This document shows, one piece after another, positions 50,322 to 59,039 of a DNA stretch of 64,000 bases (its first letter is position 1; each line of letters begins with the position of its first letter). The position numbers and the translations under genes were made by a program. The notes under the pieces were generated by a model. That model did not search any database. It saw nothing but the letters and a program-made list of their open reading frames with translations, and was not told the DNA's origin. The DNA lies in NCBI GenBank assembly GCA_029203185.1, contig CP119310.1, positions 124,001 to 188,000 of the forward strand, written 5' to 3'. This DNA comes from Candidatus Chryseobacterium colombiense (GTDB taxonomy: Bacteria > Bacteroidota > Bacteroidia > Flavobacteriales > Weeksellaceae).

Positions 50322-51091
50322 TGATAAAGGCGCATCAGATAAGCTATAAACATAAAGAATTCCATATTCTGGATTCTGTTGATGTTCATTTGGAATACGG
50401 TGAATTTTTAGCCATTGTAGGTCCGAACGGAGCCGGGAAATCAAGTTTATTAAGTGTTTTGGCCAATGAAGTAAAGTCAAAACATCAGATTGTATTTAAA
50501 GATAAAAATATTAATGATTGGCAGGTGGGTGAACTTTCGAAACATAAAGCGAAATTTTCCCAAGACAACAGCAACGATATTCCACTTGAAGTAAAAGATG
50601 TGGTGATGATGGGACGTTATCCGTATTTTGATGCTCAGCCGAAACGGGAAGACCATGAAGCAATGAACCATATGATGTACGAAACCGATGTATATCACCT
50701 GAAAGACAGAGAATATAATACTTTGTCGGGTGGTGAAAAGCAGCGTGTGCACCTTTCCCGGGTAATGGCACAGCTGCAGAACGATATTGCCCATAAACTC
50801 ATGTTTCTTGATGAACCATTAAATAATTTAGATGTAAAGCATCAATATAGAGCATTAGAAATCATTAAAAACTTTACAAAAAAAGCAAACTCTGCGATTG
50901 TCGTTCTTCATGATCTGAATCTGGCAGCACAATTTGCAGATAAAATTTTATTGATGAAATCAGGAAGAGTTTCCGCGTATGGAACACCAACGGAAGTTTT
51001 TACTGCTGAAAATATCAGTGAAGCCTATAACTTCCCCTGTACCATTTGTGACCATCCGATTACCAATAACCCCATGATCATTTTTGGATAA
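50321..51091 (+). CDS. hmuV: Haem ABC transporter ATP-binding protein
   Basis: This 256-aa ATPase (HmuV/BtuD type) has Walker A GPNGAGKSSLL (about 36-46), Q-loop FSQDNS, signature LSGGEKQRV and Walker B LMFLDEPLNNLD, then switch LHDLNLAAQFADK. Its start codon overlaps the permease stop (TAATG). It powers haem import with hmuT and hmuU. Confidence 0.94.
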   Translation: MIKAHQISYKHKEFHILDSVDVHLEYGEFLAIVGPNGAGKSSLLSVLANEVKSKHQIVFKDKNINDWQVGELSKHKAKFSQDNSNDIPLEVKDVVMMGRYPYFDAQPKREDHEAMNHMMYETDVYHLKDREYNTLSGGEKQRVHLSRVMAQLQNDIAHKLMFLDEPLNNLDVKHQYRALEIIKNFTKKANSAIVVLHDLNLAAQFADKILLMKSGRVSAYGTPTEVFTAENISEAYNFPCTICDHPITNNPMIIFG

Positions 51092-51092
51092 T

Positions 51093-51743
51093 ATGGAAAA
51101 AAAAGACTTGAAAATATTGGCTCGGCATCTTGCTAATCCCCAAGGAGAAAAAGGGATTGAAATTGGTGAGATGATGAATGCTACAAATATAGGAATGACC
51201 TTGGAAAGTATTAAAACGCTTTTAGTAGAAGACAATGAAAACATACTTGAAATCGGTCATGGAAACGCAGCCCACGTTAAAAGTATTTTGAATAAAGCCC
51301 GAAATATAAAATATACAGGAATTGACATTTCTGAAACCATGCATCATGAGGCCAAAAGACTGAATGAAGAATATAAAAATCAGACAGATTTTGTACTCTA
51401 TGAAGGTGAAAAATTACCATTTGAAGACAGAACTTTTGATAAAATATTTACGGTAAACACAGTGTACTTCTGGGAGCAACCGGTTGAATATTTAAATGAA
51501 ATCTACAGAGTGCTGAAAGACAACGGAACCTTTGTTTTGACTTTCGGACAAAGAAACTTCATGGAAAAACTTCCCTTTACCCAATTTGATTTTACATTAT
51601 ACAATACGGACGAAATGGAGGAAACGGTTTCTAAAAGCCATTTCAAAAGAATGAAAACCTCAGAAAAAGAAGAAGATGTAAAAAGCAAGACAGGAAACGA
51701 AACAATAACAAGAAATTATACAGTTTTAACCATAAAAAAATAA
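51093..51743 (+). CDS. Class I SAM methyltransferase inside the haem operon
   Basis: This 216-aa methyltransferase has a Rossmann motif ILEIGHGNAAHVKSIL (about 50-65), GIDISETMHHEAKRL and the motif IV/V region FTVNTVYFWEQPVEYL. It belongs to the general Methyltransf_11 type. It starts two bases after the haem ATPase stop and ends five bases before hmuS, so it is fully embedded in the operon. The acceptor is unknown; haem or a haem breakdown product is a speculation based only on position. Confidence 0.85.
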   Translation: MEKKDLKILARHLANPQGEKGIEIGEMMNATNIGMTLESIKTLLVEDNENILEIGHGNAAHVKSILNKARNIKYTGIDISETMHHEAKRLNEEYKNQTDFVLYEGEKLPFEDRTFDKIFTVNTVYFWEQPVEYLNEIYRVLKDNGTFVLTFGQRNFMEKLPFTQFDFTLYNTDEMEETVSKSHFKRMKTSEKEEDVKSKTGNETITRNYTVLTIKK

Positions 51744-51747
51744 AATA

Positions 51748-52776
51748 ATGAGCACATTAGTAAACGATCTTAAGGAGAAATGGGAGGCATTAAAAGCTGA
51801 AAATCCACATCTAAGAATCAGAAATGCAGCTGCAGAACTTGGAGTAAGCGAAGCCGAATTATTGGTGACCAATGTAGGAGAAGGAGTAACAGTTTTAAAG
51901 CCGGAATTTAAAGAGATTCTGACTGAAGCTGAACAATTAGGAAAAGTGATGGCTCTTACCCGTAATGAAGAGTGTGTTCACGAAAGAAAAGGAACTTATC
52001 TGAACGGAGATTTCAGCAGTCCTCATGCACAGCTTTTCGTGGGTGAAGATATTGATTTGAGAATCTTCCTGAACCACTGGAAATTTGCTTTTGCAGTCGG
52101 GGAAGGAGACAGAAAAAGTTTACAGTTCTTCGGAAAAGACGGAGTGGCTCTACACAAGATTTATTTGACAAAAGACAGCGACGAAGCTGCTTTTGATACA
52201 ATTGTTGAAAAATTCAAGGCAGAAGATCAGGCTTCAACATTTACATTTGAAGCGGTTGCTCCAAAAGCGGAAGAAAAAGCAGATGCGGATATTGATGTGG
52301 AAGGTTTTCAAAAAGCCTGGACAGAATTGAAAGATACTCATGATTTCTTCATGATGACAAGAAAATTTGGAGTAAGCAGAACTCAGGCATTAAGATTGGC
52401 TCCGGAAGGATTTACTAAAAAAATCGATAATGCCAAAGTGGTGAATATACTGGAAGACGCGGCTGAAAAACAATTGCCGATCATGATATTTGTAGGAAAC
52501 AGAGGAATCATCCAGATCCATACAGGAACTGTGACGAAAACACTTTGGCATCAGCAGTGGTTCAATGTAATGGATCCGGATTTCAATTTACACCTTGATG
52601 TTACAAAAATCGCTGAAGCGTGGATTGTTAAGAAACCGACAGAAGATGGTGAAGTAACGGCTATTGAAGTATTCAATAAAGAAGGAGGTTTCATCGTTCA
52701 GTTCTTTGGGAAAAGAAAACCGGGAATCCCGGAATTACAAGAGTGGAAAGACCTTGTAGCAGATTTGGAAAAATAA
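51748..52776 (+). CDS. hmuS: Haem-degrading/haem-trafficking protein (HemS/HmuS family)
   Basis: This 342-aa cytoplasmic protein has two homologous HemS/ChuX domains. LKEKWEALKAENPHLRIRNAAAELG at the start (helical, first 20 residues diagnostic), NEECVHERKGTYLNG and VGNRGIIQIHTG in the second half match HemS-type proteins, which bind imported haem and in some species degrade it. It is the last gene of the haem operon before the terminator at 52796. Confidence 0.93.
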   Translation: MSTLVNDLKEKWEALKAENPHLRIRNAAAELGVSEAELLVTNVGEGVTVLKPEFKEILTEAEQLGKVMALTRNEECVHERKGTYLNGDFSSPHAQLFVGEDIDLRIFLNHWKFAFAVGEGDRKSLQFFGKDGVALHKIYLTKDSDEAAFDTIVEKFKAEDQASTFTFEAVAPKAEEKADADIDVEGFQKAWTELKDTHDFFMMTRKFGVSRTQALRLAPEGFTKKIDNAKVVNILEDAAEKQLPIMIFVGNRGIIQIHTGTVTKTLWHQQWFNVMDPDFNLHLDVTKIAEAWIVKKPTEDGEVTAIEVFNKEGGFIVQFFGKRKPGIPELQEWKDLVADLEK

Positions 52777-52795
52777 ATAGTTAGATCATTTTTAT

Positions 52796-52828
52796 AAAGC
52801 CGTTTTGTTTTTTGCAGGGCGGCTTTTT
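52796..52828 (+). terminator. Terminator after the haem operon
   Basis: AAAGCCGTTTTG and CAGGGCGGCTTT pair with three wobbles and are followed by a T run. Confidence 0.7.
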
Positions 52829-52888
52829 TCTTAAGTGAAAAGGTTAATTTGCAACAGTGTAAAAATGTAAATTTGTTTAGGGACAGCT

Positions 52889-52950
52889 TGTCATTCTGAC
52901 GAAGGAAGAATCTCTGTTATTTTAAAGATTCTTCCTTCGTCAGAATGACA
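52889..52950. repeat. Perfect palindromic TGTCATTCTGA repeat, 62 bp
   Basis: Two 25-bp arms (52889-52913 and 52926-52950) are perfectly complementary with a 12-bp centre. This is the shortest and best preserved member of the family here and lies between the haem operon and chaN. Confidence 0.9.
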
Positions 52951-52985
52951 GTTAGCCGTTAAAATAAAACGATAAAAAAATAAAA

Positions 52986-53858
52986 ATGAAAAATATTTTC
53001 ATCACCATATTGCTCGTTGTTTTTAGTTCATTGAATGCTCAAAACTTCAAACCCTATCAGTTTTATGATAAAAAAGGAAAAGAAATCAACACTGAAAAAT
53101 TGGTTAAGGAACTGGCTGATTATGACGTGATTTTCTTTGGTGAAAATCATAACAATTCAATCAATCACTGGCTGCAGCTGAAAATTACCCAAGCTTTATA
53201 TACTCAGAAAAACAGTCAGTTGATTTTGGGAGCAGAAATGTTTGAAAGGGATAATCAGTCTCAGCTTAATCAATATTTAAGTGGAAAAATTGATGTTAAA
53301 ACCTTAAAAGATTCGGCACGTTTGTGGAGTAATTTCACAACAGATTACAAACCTTTGGTAGATTTTGCAAAAGAGAAAAAACTGAGCTTTATTGCAACCA
53401 ATATTCCGCGAAAATATGCCTCTCAAACATCAAAAGAAGGCTTGGAATCTTTAAATAATCTATCTGAAAAAGAAAAAGGATACATCGCGCAATTACCAAT
53501 AAAAGTAACGTTGGACACACCCGGCTATCCTGAAATGAAAACCATGATGGGAGATCATGCCGACGGAACAAAAGTGATGAACTTTATTTCCGCTCAGGCT
53601 GTAAAGGATGCTACCATGGCAGAATCTATTCTGAAAAATATGCGGGCAGGAAAAACTTTTATCCATTACAATGGAAACTATCACAGCAAAGAATTTGGCG
53701 GAATTTACTGGTATATCAAACAGAAAAATCCAAATCTGAAAATGGCAGTGATCTCAGTTTTTGAATCCGAAAACCCTGAATTAAAAATTCCTGAAAAAGA
53801 CTATATTCCGACGGATTTCAATCTGATTATTCCGAGTGATATGACGAAAACGTATTAA
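52986..53858 (+). CDS. ChaN-like haem-binding protein
   Basis: This 290-aa exported protein of the ChaN/DUF399 family has a signal peptide ending at SSLNAQ. The motif VIFFGENHNNSINHWLQL (about residues 49-66) and LILGAEMFERDNQ are diagnostic. Campylobacter ChaN binds two haems in a dimer, and members are often next to iron or haem uptake genes, as here. Unlike many relatives it lacks a lipobox, so it should be periplasmic or secreted. It is separated from the haem operon by a terminator and a repeat. Confidence 0.87.
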   Translation: MKNIFITILLVVFSSLNAQNFKPYQFYDKKGKEINTEKLVKELADYDVIFFGENHNNSINHWLQLKITQALYTQKNSQLILGAEMFERDNQSQLNQYLSGKIDVKTLKDSARLWSNFTTDYKPLVDFAKEKKLSFIATNIPRKYASQTSKEGLESLNNLSEKEKGYIAQLPIKVTLDTPGYPEMKTMMGDHADGTKVMNFISAQAVKDATMAESILKNMRAGKTFIHYNGNYHSKEFGGIYWYIKQKNPNLKMAVISVFESENPELKIPEKDYIPTDFNLIIPSDMTKTY

Positions 53859-53961
53859 AAAAGCCCAGTGAAAAGTAAAAAGAGCCAGGTAAAAAGTAAA
53901 ATGAACCAAGTTTGAAAGGTCGGAAAAATAATTGTTAATTATAAAAATTATCAATAGGAAA

Positions 53962-53979
53962 GGGCTTTAGCCCGTTTTT
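53962..53979. repeat. Short GGGCTTTAGCCC hairpin
   Basis: GGGC-TTTA-GCCC is followed by GTTTTT. It may act as a weak terminator after chaN or as a dispersed flavobacterial repeat. The surrounding 53859-54029 sequence has AAAAGTAAAAAG tracts and no gene. Confidence 0.4.
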
Positions 53980-54029
53980 GCATATTAAAAAATCAAATGG
54001 TTTTAACCAAAACATAGCTGCGGATTAAT

Positions 54030-54037
54030 TATCTTTG
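54030..54037 (+). promoter_or_regulatory. -7 box for the deformylase-like gene
   Basis: TATCTTTG is an exact TAnnTTTG match 18 nt before the ATG. Confidence 0.5.
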
Positions 54038-54055
54038 TAAAACATCCGTCAAAAA

Positions 54056-54685
54056 ATGAAAAAACTCCCATTTATATTTATTCTTTTCATGGGTTTATTC
54101 CATGCTCAGAAACTGACTTCTAATGAGATTTCAATGATCAATCAAGGTGATATCAATAGTGCATTACCAATATATCAAACGACGGACGAGCAACAGCATA
54201 AAACCTTACTGAGTCTTTCTACAGAAATTGATCCGTTGGATAAAAACACAGCGATTCTAGTCAAAAGAATGAAAGAATCTTTACTTTCAACCGATGGCGG
54301 AGTAGGAATTGCGGCTCCACAGGTGGGAATCAACAGAAAAATTATCTGGGTTCAGCGTTTTGATAAGCAGGGTGAGCCTTTGGAATATTTCATTAATCCT
54401 GTGATTGTCTGGAGATCAGAATTGCAGAATCTTGGTCCGGAAGGGGATTTGTCCATTCCCGATTTTAGAGACCAGTTTTACAGAAGCAAAGTGATCCAAT
54501 TGGAATATGTCGATTTAAAAGGCCAAAAATATTCAGAAATTGTAGAAGGTTTTACGGCTGTCATCTTCCAGCACGAAATCGACCATCTTTTCGGAATATT
54601 AATTTCAGATAAAAAAGAAAAAGAAAAAAACGATTCCTATAAAAAAGTGGATGCTTTCAAGAAAAGTGATTCTGTGACGAGGTAG
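54056..54685 (+). CDS. Exported peptide deformylase-like protein with altered motif II
   Basis: This 209-aa protein has the polypeptide deformylase fold. Motif I is GVGIAAPQVG (82-91) and motif III QHEIDH (172-177), so both metal His residues and the general base Glu remain. Motif II reads EGDLS, with Asp131 in place of the metal-binding Cys of EGCLS. An N-terminal signal peptide (KKLPFIFILFMGLFHAQ) places it outside the cytoplasm, where ordinary deformylation of nascent chains cannot occur. It may have gained another amidase or peptidase role or be inactive. It is not the housekeeping deformylase. Confidence 0.85.
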   Translation: MKKLPFIFILFMGLFHAQKLTSNEISMINQGDINSALPIYQTTDEQQHKTLLSLSTEIDPLDKNTAILVKRMKESLLSTDGGVGIAAPQVGINRKIIWVQRFDKQGEPLEYFINPVIVWRSELQNLGPEGDLSIPDFRDQFYRSKVIQLEYVDLKGQKYSEIVEGFTAVIFQHEIDHLFGILISDKKEKEKNDSYKKVDAFKKSDSVTR

Positions 54686-54710
54686 TTATAAAAGTGAACT
54701 TAGAAACTAC

Positions 54711-55553
54711 TTATTTATGTTGATTAAATAACCACTTCGGAATTTCATCACTTAAGAGCAAGGGAATTGTAATATTATCATGGTTTAATTCCGTAAAAGT
54801 TTTAAAAATAAGGTGTTTATTGCTTTTCATTTTGTTAAAAAGCTCCTCACTTCCTTGATATGGATTAGAAATGTCTTTTTTTCCATGGATTAAAAAGATA
54901 CTTTTATTTTTCCAGGCTTTTAAATTGGAAAAATCGGGAACTGCAGCCACAGAAACCAACGCAGCAAACTTTTCAGGCTTTAAATTGATCAGGTTTTGTG
55001 CTGTAGAAGCTCCCATAGAATATCCTACCAGATAAATTTTTGATTTGTCAACCTTATAGTCTTTTTCTATTTTATCCAATAAATGTAAAACGGTATCAAT
55101 ATCTTCGCCAGGTTTTGAGACCAGTAAGCTGTCAGTCGTTTTCTGGTATATTGATGAGCGTTTATTGAACTGTGGAGCTAAAACAAATGCATTGTATTTT
55201 TCATAGATGTCATTCCGAAGCCATATTTTTGATAAGTGTTCAAGTTGTTTTTCATTGTCTTCTCCAATTCTGGAAGAATTATGGAATACGATAACGAGAG
55301 GGTATTTCTTTCTTTTATTATAGTTCTTCGGAAACAACAACCGATAAGGTAATGTTCCCGAAGAATCTTTAAAAATGAATTTTTTAAAATTATCATTTGG
55401 AATTTTATTGATTTCATTTCTTGTATTGGCAAAAGTTAAGCTATCCACCTTGATGCTGTCAAATATTTGAATTTGTGCCTTGGTAAAATCTCCTGTATAC
55501 AAGAAAGATAAAATAATAATTACATTGAATAGGAGTTGTTTAAATTTAGTCAT
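54711..55553 (-). CDS. Exported alpha/beta hydrolase (dienelactone hydrolase/esterase-like)
   Basis: This 280-aa protein has a signal peptide (to FTKAQ), a beta-rich start and an alpha/beta hydrolase core. The early motif YPLVIVFHNSSRIGED resembles polyhydroxybutyrate depolymerase and prolyl-peptidase-like esterases. The nucleophile elbow is GYSMGAST, and the final His is in LNHDNIT. The ATG at 55553 is chosen because a GTG at 55586 would overlap the upstream lactonase gene. It follows that gene by 10 bp and is probably in one operon with it. Confidence 0.82.
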   Translation of the reverse strand: MTKFKQLLFNVIIILSFLYTGDFTKAQIQIFDSIKVDSLTFANTRNEINKIPNDNFKKFIFKDSSGTLPYRLLFPKNYNKRKKYPLVIVFHNSSRIGEDNEKQLEHLSKIWLRNDIYEKYNAFVLAPQFNKRSSIYQKTTDSLLVSKPGEDIDTVLHLLDKIEKDYKVDKSKIYLVGYSMGASTAQNLINLKPEKFAALVSVAAVPDFSNLKAWKNKSIFLIHGKKDISNPYQGSEELFNKMKSNKHLIFKTFTELNHDNITIPLLLSDEIPKWLFNQHK

Positions 55554-55563
55554 ATCCAATAAA

Positions 55564-56730
55564 TTAATATTTCCTGATCTGTACACAGGAAACGTTTTTG
55601 ATTTTAATCTTCCTACCTGTTTTTTTCAATAACCCGGTTTCAGAGTCTCTCTTAAAAACAACTACGTTTCCAGTGCCTGTATTGGTAGTGATCAGAAACT
55701 TTCCACTGGGATCGAGTCCGAAAACTCGTGGATGTTTTCCTTTTATAGATTGATAACCGATTGTTTTTAAAGTTCCGTTATTTTGAATTAAAAATATGGC
55801 GATGTTGTTTTCAGTCCCTCGATTGGAAGCATATAAAAATTTTCCGTCAGGTGAAATATGAACATCGGAGCTTTCAAAATCCTCTTTATATTTTTCAGAA
55901 TGGGTATTAATTCTTTGTATAGCATTCAGCTTTCCCGCGTTATAAGAGTACACACTTACTGATCCTCCCATTTCTTCAATGCAATAAGCAAACTTTCCGT
56001 TCGGATGAAAAGTAAAATGCCGTGGTCCGCTTCCGGGTGTTGTTTGGATGAAAGGAATATCAGCGGTTTTTAAAGGTCCATTACTGTCACTGTTAAACTG
56101 ATAAGCTCTGATTTTATCAGCTCCCAAATCAGGAAGAAACAGATAATCAAAATCAGGAGAAAATACTGTGGAATGAATATGTGCTCGTTCCTGTCGGCCG
56201 GGATCCACACTGCCTTCCAAGAATTGGATATTTTGGACATATGGTTCAATTTTTCCGTTTTCTGAAATCGGGTACACAGAAACGCTGCCTTCGGTGTAAT
56301 TCCCATTGACTAACCACTTCCCGTTTTTATGTACCGTTAGATATACCGGATTTTCACCACCGCTTTTTTGTTTGTTGATGAAAGTCAGTGTTTTATTTTC
56401 TCTGTTGAATTTAAAACTGCTTATACTTCCTCCGTTTTTTGTTTTACTTTCTGTACAGGCAAAAACGTATTTCCCATCCGGTGATACAGTAAGAAACGAA
56501 GGATTTAAAATTCCTATATAAGAAGTGACTTTCAATAATTTTCCACTGATGGTGTCCAATTCATAAACGTAAAGTCCCTCTGTATCTTTATCGCGATTAA
56601 ATGAACCGAAAAATGCATAGGTGTTTTGGGAATAGAAATGTAACCAGCTACAGATAGTAATGGATAGAATAAGGAGTTTTTTCAAAATGTTAGAAGAAAT
56701 AGTAGTTAAAATTAGAAACTGACCAAACAT
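55564..56730 (-). CDS. Exported lactonase-family beta-propeller (6-phosphogluconolactonase-like)
   Basis: This 388-aa protein of the Lactonase (PF10282) seven-bladed beta-propeller family has repeats such as NPSFLTVSPDGKYVFACTES, GPRHFTFHPNGKFAYCIEE and DVHISPDGKFLYASNRG. Pgl is the cytoplasmic namesake, but the N-terminal hydrophobic signal segment (ending near HFYSQ) predicts export, so the substrate is more likely an extracellular sugar lactone or unknown. It shares an operon with the hydrolase at 54711. Confidence 0.85.
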   Translation of the reverse strand: MFGQFLILTTISSNILKKLLILSITICSWLHFYSQNTYAFFGSFNRDKDTEGLYVYELDTISGKLLKVTSYIGILNPSFLTVSPDGKYVFACTESKTKNGGSISSFKFNRENKTLTFINKQKSGGENPVYLTVHKNGKWLVNGNYTEGSVSVYPISENGKIEPYVQNIQFLEGSVDPGRQERAHIHSTVFSPDFDYLFLPDLGADKIRAYQFNSDSNGPLKTADIPFIQTTPGSGPRHFTFHPNGKFAYCIEEMGGSVSVYSYNAGKLNAIQRINTHSEKYKEDFESSDVHISPDGKFLYASNRGTENNIAIFLIQNNGTLKTIGYQSIKGKHPRVFGLDPSGKFLITTNTGTGNVVVFKRDSETGLLKKTGRKIKIKNVSCVQIRKY

Positions 56731-56744
56731 GGTTTTTCTTGAAA

Positions 56745-56993
56745 TTATTTTAAATTTCTGGATTTAATTTCGTTTTCCAATTCTCTGCTGTCCGTTTTAT
56801 TTTTTATTAAAAAGAATACGAAGATTAATGGGAAGAGAGTGAAAATGGTAAAGCCGTTTTTTACAGTTCCGTATATTGAAATTCCTATTAAAAATCCGAT
56901 AAGTACAGCATTAATAATGAGCTGTGTTTTTAAATTTTTTCTTTTGTCTAATAATTCCTGATCATTGTATTTTGCGAATTTTTCTTCTTTCAT
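56745..56993 (-). CDS. Small two-helix membrane protein
   Basis: This 82-aa protein has a charged N-terminus (KYNDQELLDKRKNLK), two transmembrane helices (about 25-44 and 47-64) and a charged tail. No known family is evident. It lies just upstream of the lactonase gene on the same strand, 14 bp away, and may belong to that transcript. Confidence 0.6.
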   Translation of the reverse strand: MKEEKFAKYNDQELLDKRKNLKTQLIINAVLIGFLIGISIYGTVKNGFTIFTLFPLIFVFFLIKNKTDSRELENEIKSRNLK

Positions 56994-57053
56994 ATTATTT
57001 ATTTTGATTATTATGTTTTATTTCGTGAATTAATTTTATTTATTGGCAACTAA

Positions 57054-57257
57054 CTATGAGCTAATTAACTTCAATGAAAAAAATATGAATAAAATAATTA
57101 CCGAAAGTAAAATAATATAGCTTTCTAACTTTCTCGCAATATCCATAGGATTATCTGAATTTTTATATCTTTTTATTTGCCATTTGATATAGAAAATTAA
57201 AAATAGTATAGTTGCTAAAGCCCCCAAAAGTGCTTGTATATCAGTTATCTTTTCCAT
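57054..57257 (-). CDS. Small two-helix membrane protein
   Basis: This 67-aa protein has two hydrophobic helices (about 8-25 and 46-64) joined by a basic loop (KWQIKRYKNSDNPMDIARK). The function is unknown. It is supported by its membrane-protein composition and lies 60 bp upstream of the similar-sized gene at 56745. Confidence 0.55.
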   Translation of the reverse strand: MEKITDIQALLGALATILFLIFYIKWQIKRYKNSDNPMDIARKLESYIILLSVIILFIFFSLKLISS

Positions 57258-57427
57258 TTAACTACTATTGGTTTAAAATGTTAATGATAAGATATGGTTA
57301 AAAGTGTCGGAAGAAAAATTATTTTTATATGTATCATTCCGTAAATATCAGGTAATTTAAAAAAAATAGATCATAAAAATAACGAATTTTCATCTAAAAG
57401 CCTTATTATTTTAAGTTTCAAAAACAG

Positions 57428-57456
57428 AAAAATCCGTTTCTTTTGAAACGGATTTT
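57428..57456 (-). terminator. Terminator of the nitroreductase-ohrR-ohr operon
   Basis: The stem AAAATCCGTTTC / GAAACGGATTTT with loop TTTT lies 22 bp after the ohr stop. Confidence 0.8.
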
Positions 57457-57478
57457 AGATAATTAAAGAAAATTAATC

Positions 57479-57901
57479 TTAATTGTTGGTTACCGATAAT
57501 TTCACTTCAATATTATTTCTTGTTGCATTGGAATAAGGGCAGATTTCGTGAGCTTTTTCTGTTAAAGCCTGCGCTTCTTCGATGGATACCCCTGGAATAT
57601 TCACATCCAGTTCAACAGCCAATCCGAAACCTCCGTTTTCTAATTGTCCGATGCTTACTAATGCTGTAACGGTTGTTTCTCCAGTTTTTGTTTTTGATAA
57701 GCTAATTACCCGGTTCAAAGCGCTGTCGAAACAGGCTGAATATCCTGCTGCGAAAAGCATTTCAGGATTGGTAAAATCATCGTTGGCTCCGCCTAAAGCT
57801 TTAGGCATTCTTACTTCTAAGTCAAGAATTCCGTTTTCACTTTTTACCTGGCCGTTTCTTCCTCCTTTTGCAGTAACTTTTGTTGTATATAAGGTTTTCA
57901 T
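57479..57901 (-). CDS. ohr: Organic hydroperoxide resistance protein
   Basis: This 140-aa thiol peroxidase of the Ohr/OsmC family reduces organic and fatty-acid hydroperoxides. The two catalytic cysteines are Cys57 in AGYSACFDSAL and Cys121 in EICPYSNATRNN. The short length and AKGGRNGQVKS N-terminal part are typical of Ohr. It is the last gene of an operon with its regulator ohrR immediately upstream (stop and start adjacent). Confidence 0.95.
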   Translation of the reverse strand: MKTLYTTKVTAKGGRNGQVKSENGILDLEVRMPKALGGANDDFTNPEMLFAAGYSACFDSALNRVISLSKTKTGETTVTALVSIGQLENGGFGLAVELDVNIPGVSIEEAQALTEKAHEICPYSNATRNNIEVKLSVTNN

Positions 57902-58336
57902 TTATTTTTCTATTTTGCTTAATATTTTTTGAACACTTTCTTTCAATGCTATCCAGTCTTCTTTTGTGACATCTATTTTGTTATGGATTTTTTCAGGAAT
58001 TTCACAAGCTTTTTTCTGAAGTGCCTTTCCTGATTCGGTGATGAATACTTCAACCACTCTTTCGTCCTCTTTTTTTCTTTTTCGCTGGATAAATCCTTTG
58101 GTTTCCAGTCTTTTCAAAAGGGGTGTAAGGGTACCGCTGTCCAGATAGAGTTTTTCCCCGATGTTGTTCACGGCAAGACCATCATTTTCCCACAAGACCA
58201 TCATGACAAGATATTGAGGATAGGTAATATCGAGCTCATCAAGAAACGGACGATACAGCCCTGTAATCTCCTTTGCAATCACATACAGGGGAAAGCAAAT
58301 TTGATTTTTTAATTGTAAAGATTCTGAATTTTCCAT
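57902..58336 (-). CDS. ohrR: OhrR-type MarR-family peroxide-sensing repressor
   Basis: This 144-aa MarR protein has the N-terminal sensing Cys14 in LKNQICFPLYV, the position used by one-Cys OhrR sensors of organic peroxide. The winged helix contains KLYLDSGTLTPLLKRLETKG and RKKEDERVVEVFIT. It probably represses its own operon through the palindrome at 59053-59076 and releases it when Cys14 is oxidised. Confidence 0.92.
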   Translation of the reverse strand: MENSESLQLKNQICFPLYVIAKEITGLYRPFLDELDITYPQYLVMMVLWENDGLAVNNIGEKLYLDSGTLTPLLKRLETKGFIQRKRKKEDERVVEVFITESGKALQKKACEIPEKIHNKIDVTKEDWIALKESVQKILSKIEK

Positions 58337-58363
58337 GGGGTTGAAAATGAAAATGGATGATTT

Positions 58364-58996
58364 TTATTTTTTAATGATGAATTCCTCCATCGGAACACGA
58401 ACTTTCTTCATTGAAGACAGCCAGTCTTTTTCTTCGTCTCTGTATCCTAAATAAAGTAAACTCACACTCTTTAAGCCTAATTCTTTTAATCCCAGAATTT
58501 CATCTACTACTGCATTGCTGAACCCTTCCGCAGGAGTACTGTCGATTTTCAGTTCAGCTGCCTGAGCAAGAGCAAAACCTAGTGCAATATAAGTCTGTCT
58601 TGCAGTGTGGGCGAAGTGTTCTGCTGGAGTCTGAGCTCCATATATTTCTTTAATTTTATCAGTATAGCTTCCGAAACGTCCTCTTGGTAAATCTCTTACG
58701 TCGGTATGATAATCATAAACTTTATCGATTTTTTCGTCAGAATAACTGTCCCAGGCTGCAAATACCAAAACATGGGAAGAATCTCTCATGACTTCAGGAT
58801 TCAAAGCACCTTGAACCATTTTTTCTTTTAATTCCTGATTTTCCACTACGATCACACGGAATGGTTGTAAGCCGGATGAGGTAGGAGCTAATCTTGCGGC
58901 CTCTAAAATAGTAAGTAAATCTTTTTCTGAAACTTTTTTAGTCGGATCATATGCTTTTACGGCATGTCTCCATTCTAAATCTTGTATTAATGACAT
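58364..58996 (-). CDS. Nitroreductase-family NAD(P)H-dependent flavin oxidoreductase
   Basis: This 210-aa FMN enzyme has the nitroreductase fold. EWRHAVKAYDPTKKVS, RLAPTSSGLQPFRVIVV and the late LGLKSVSLLYLGYRDEEKDW region fit the NfnB/YdgI-like family. It is the first gene of the operon with ohrR and ohr, 27 bp from ohrR, so it is likely induced by organic peroxides and may detoxify reactive carbonyls or quinones made by lipid oxidation. Confidence 0.9.
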   Translation of the reverse strand: MSLIQDLEWRHAVKAYDPTKKVSEKDLLTILEAARLAPTSSGLQPFRVIVVENQELKEKMVQGALNPEVMRDSSHVLVFAAWDSYSDEKIDKVYDYHTDVRDLPRGRFGSYTDKIKEIYGAQTPAEHFAHTARQTYIALGFALAQAAELKIDSTPAEGFSNAVVDEILGLKELGLKSVSLLYLGYRDEEKDWLSSMKKVRVPMEEFIIKK

Positions 58997-59039
58997 ATTG
59001 TTTTTATTTTAAAATTATTATTTACTGATATTGATGATG

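Noticed and set aside
50477..50794. Minus-strand frames of 86-105 codons within hmuV
   Set aside because: They are antisense shadows of a clear ATPase gene; the His-rich composition is an artefact of the reverse frame.
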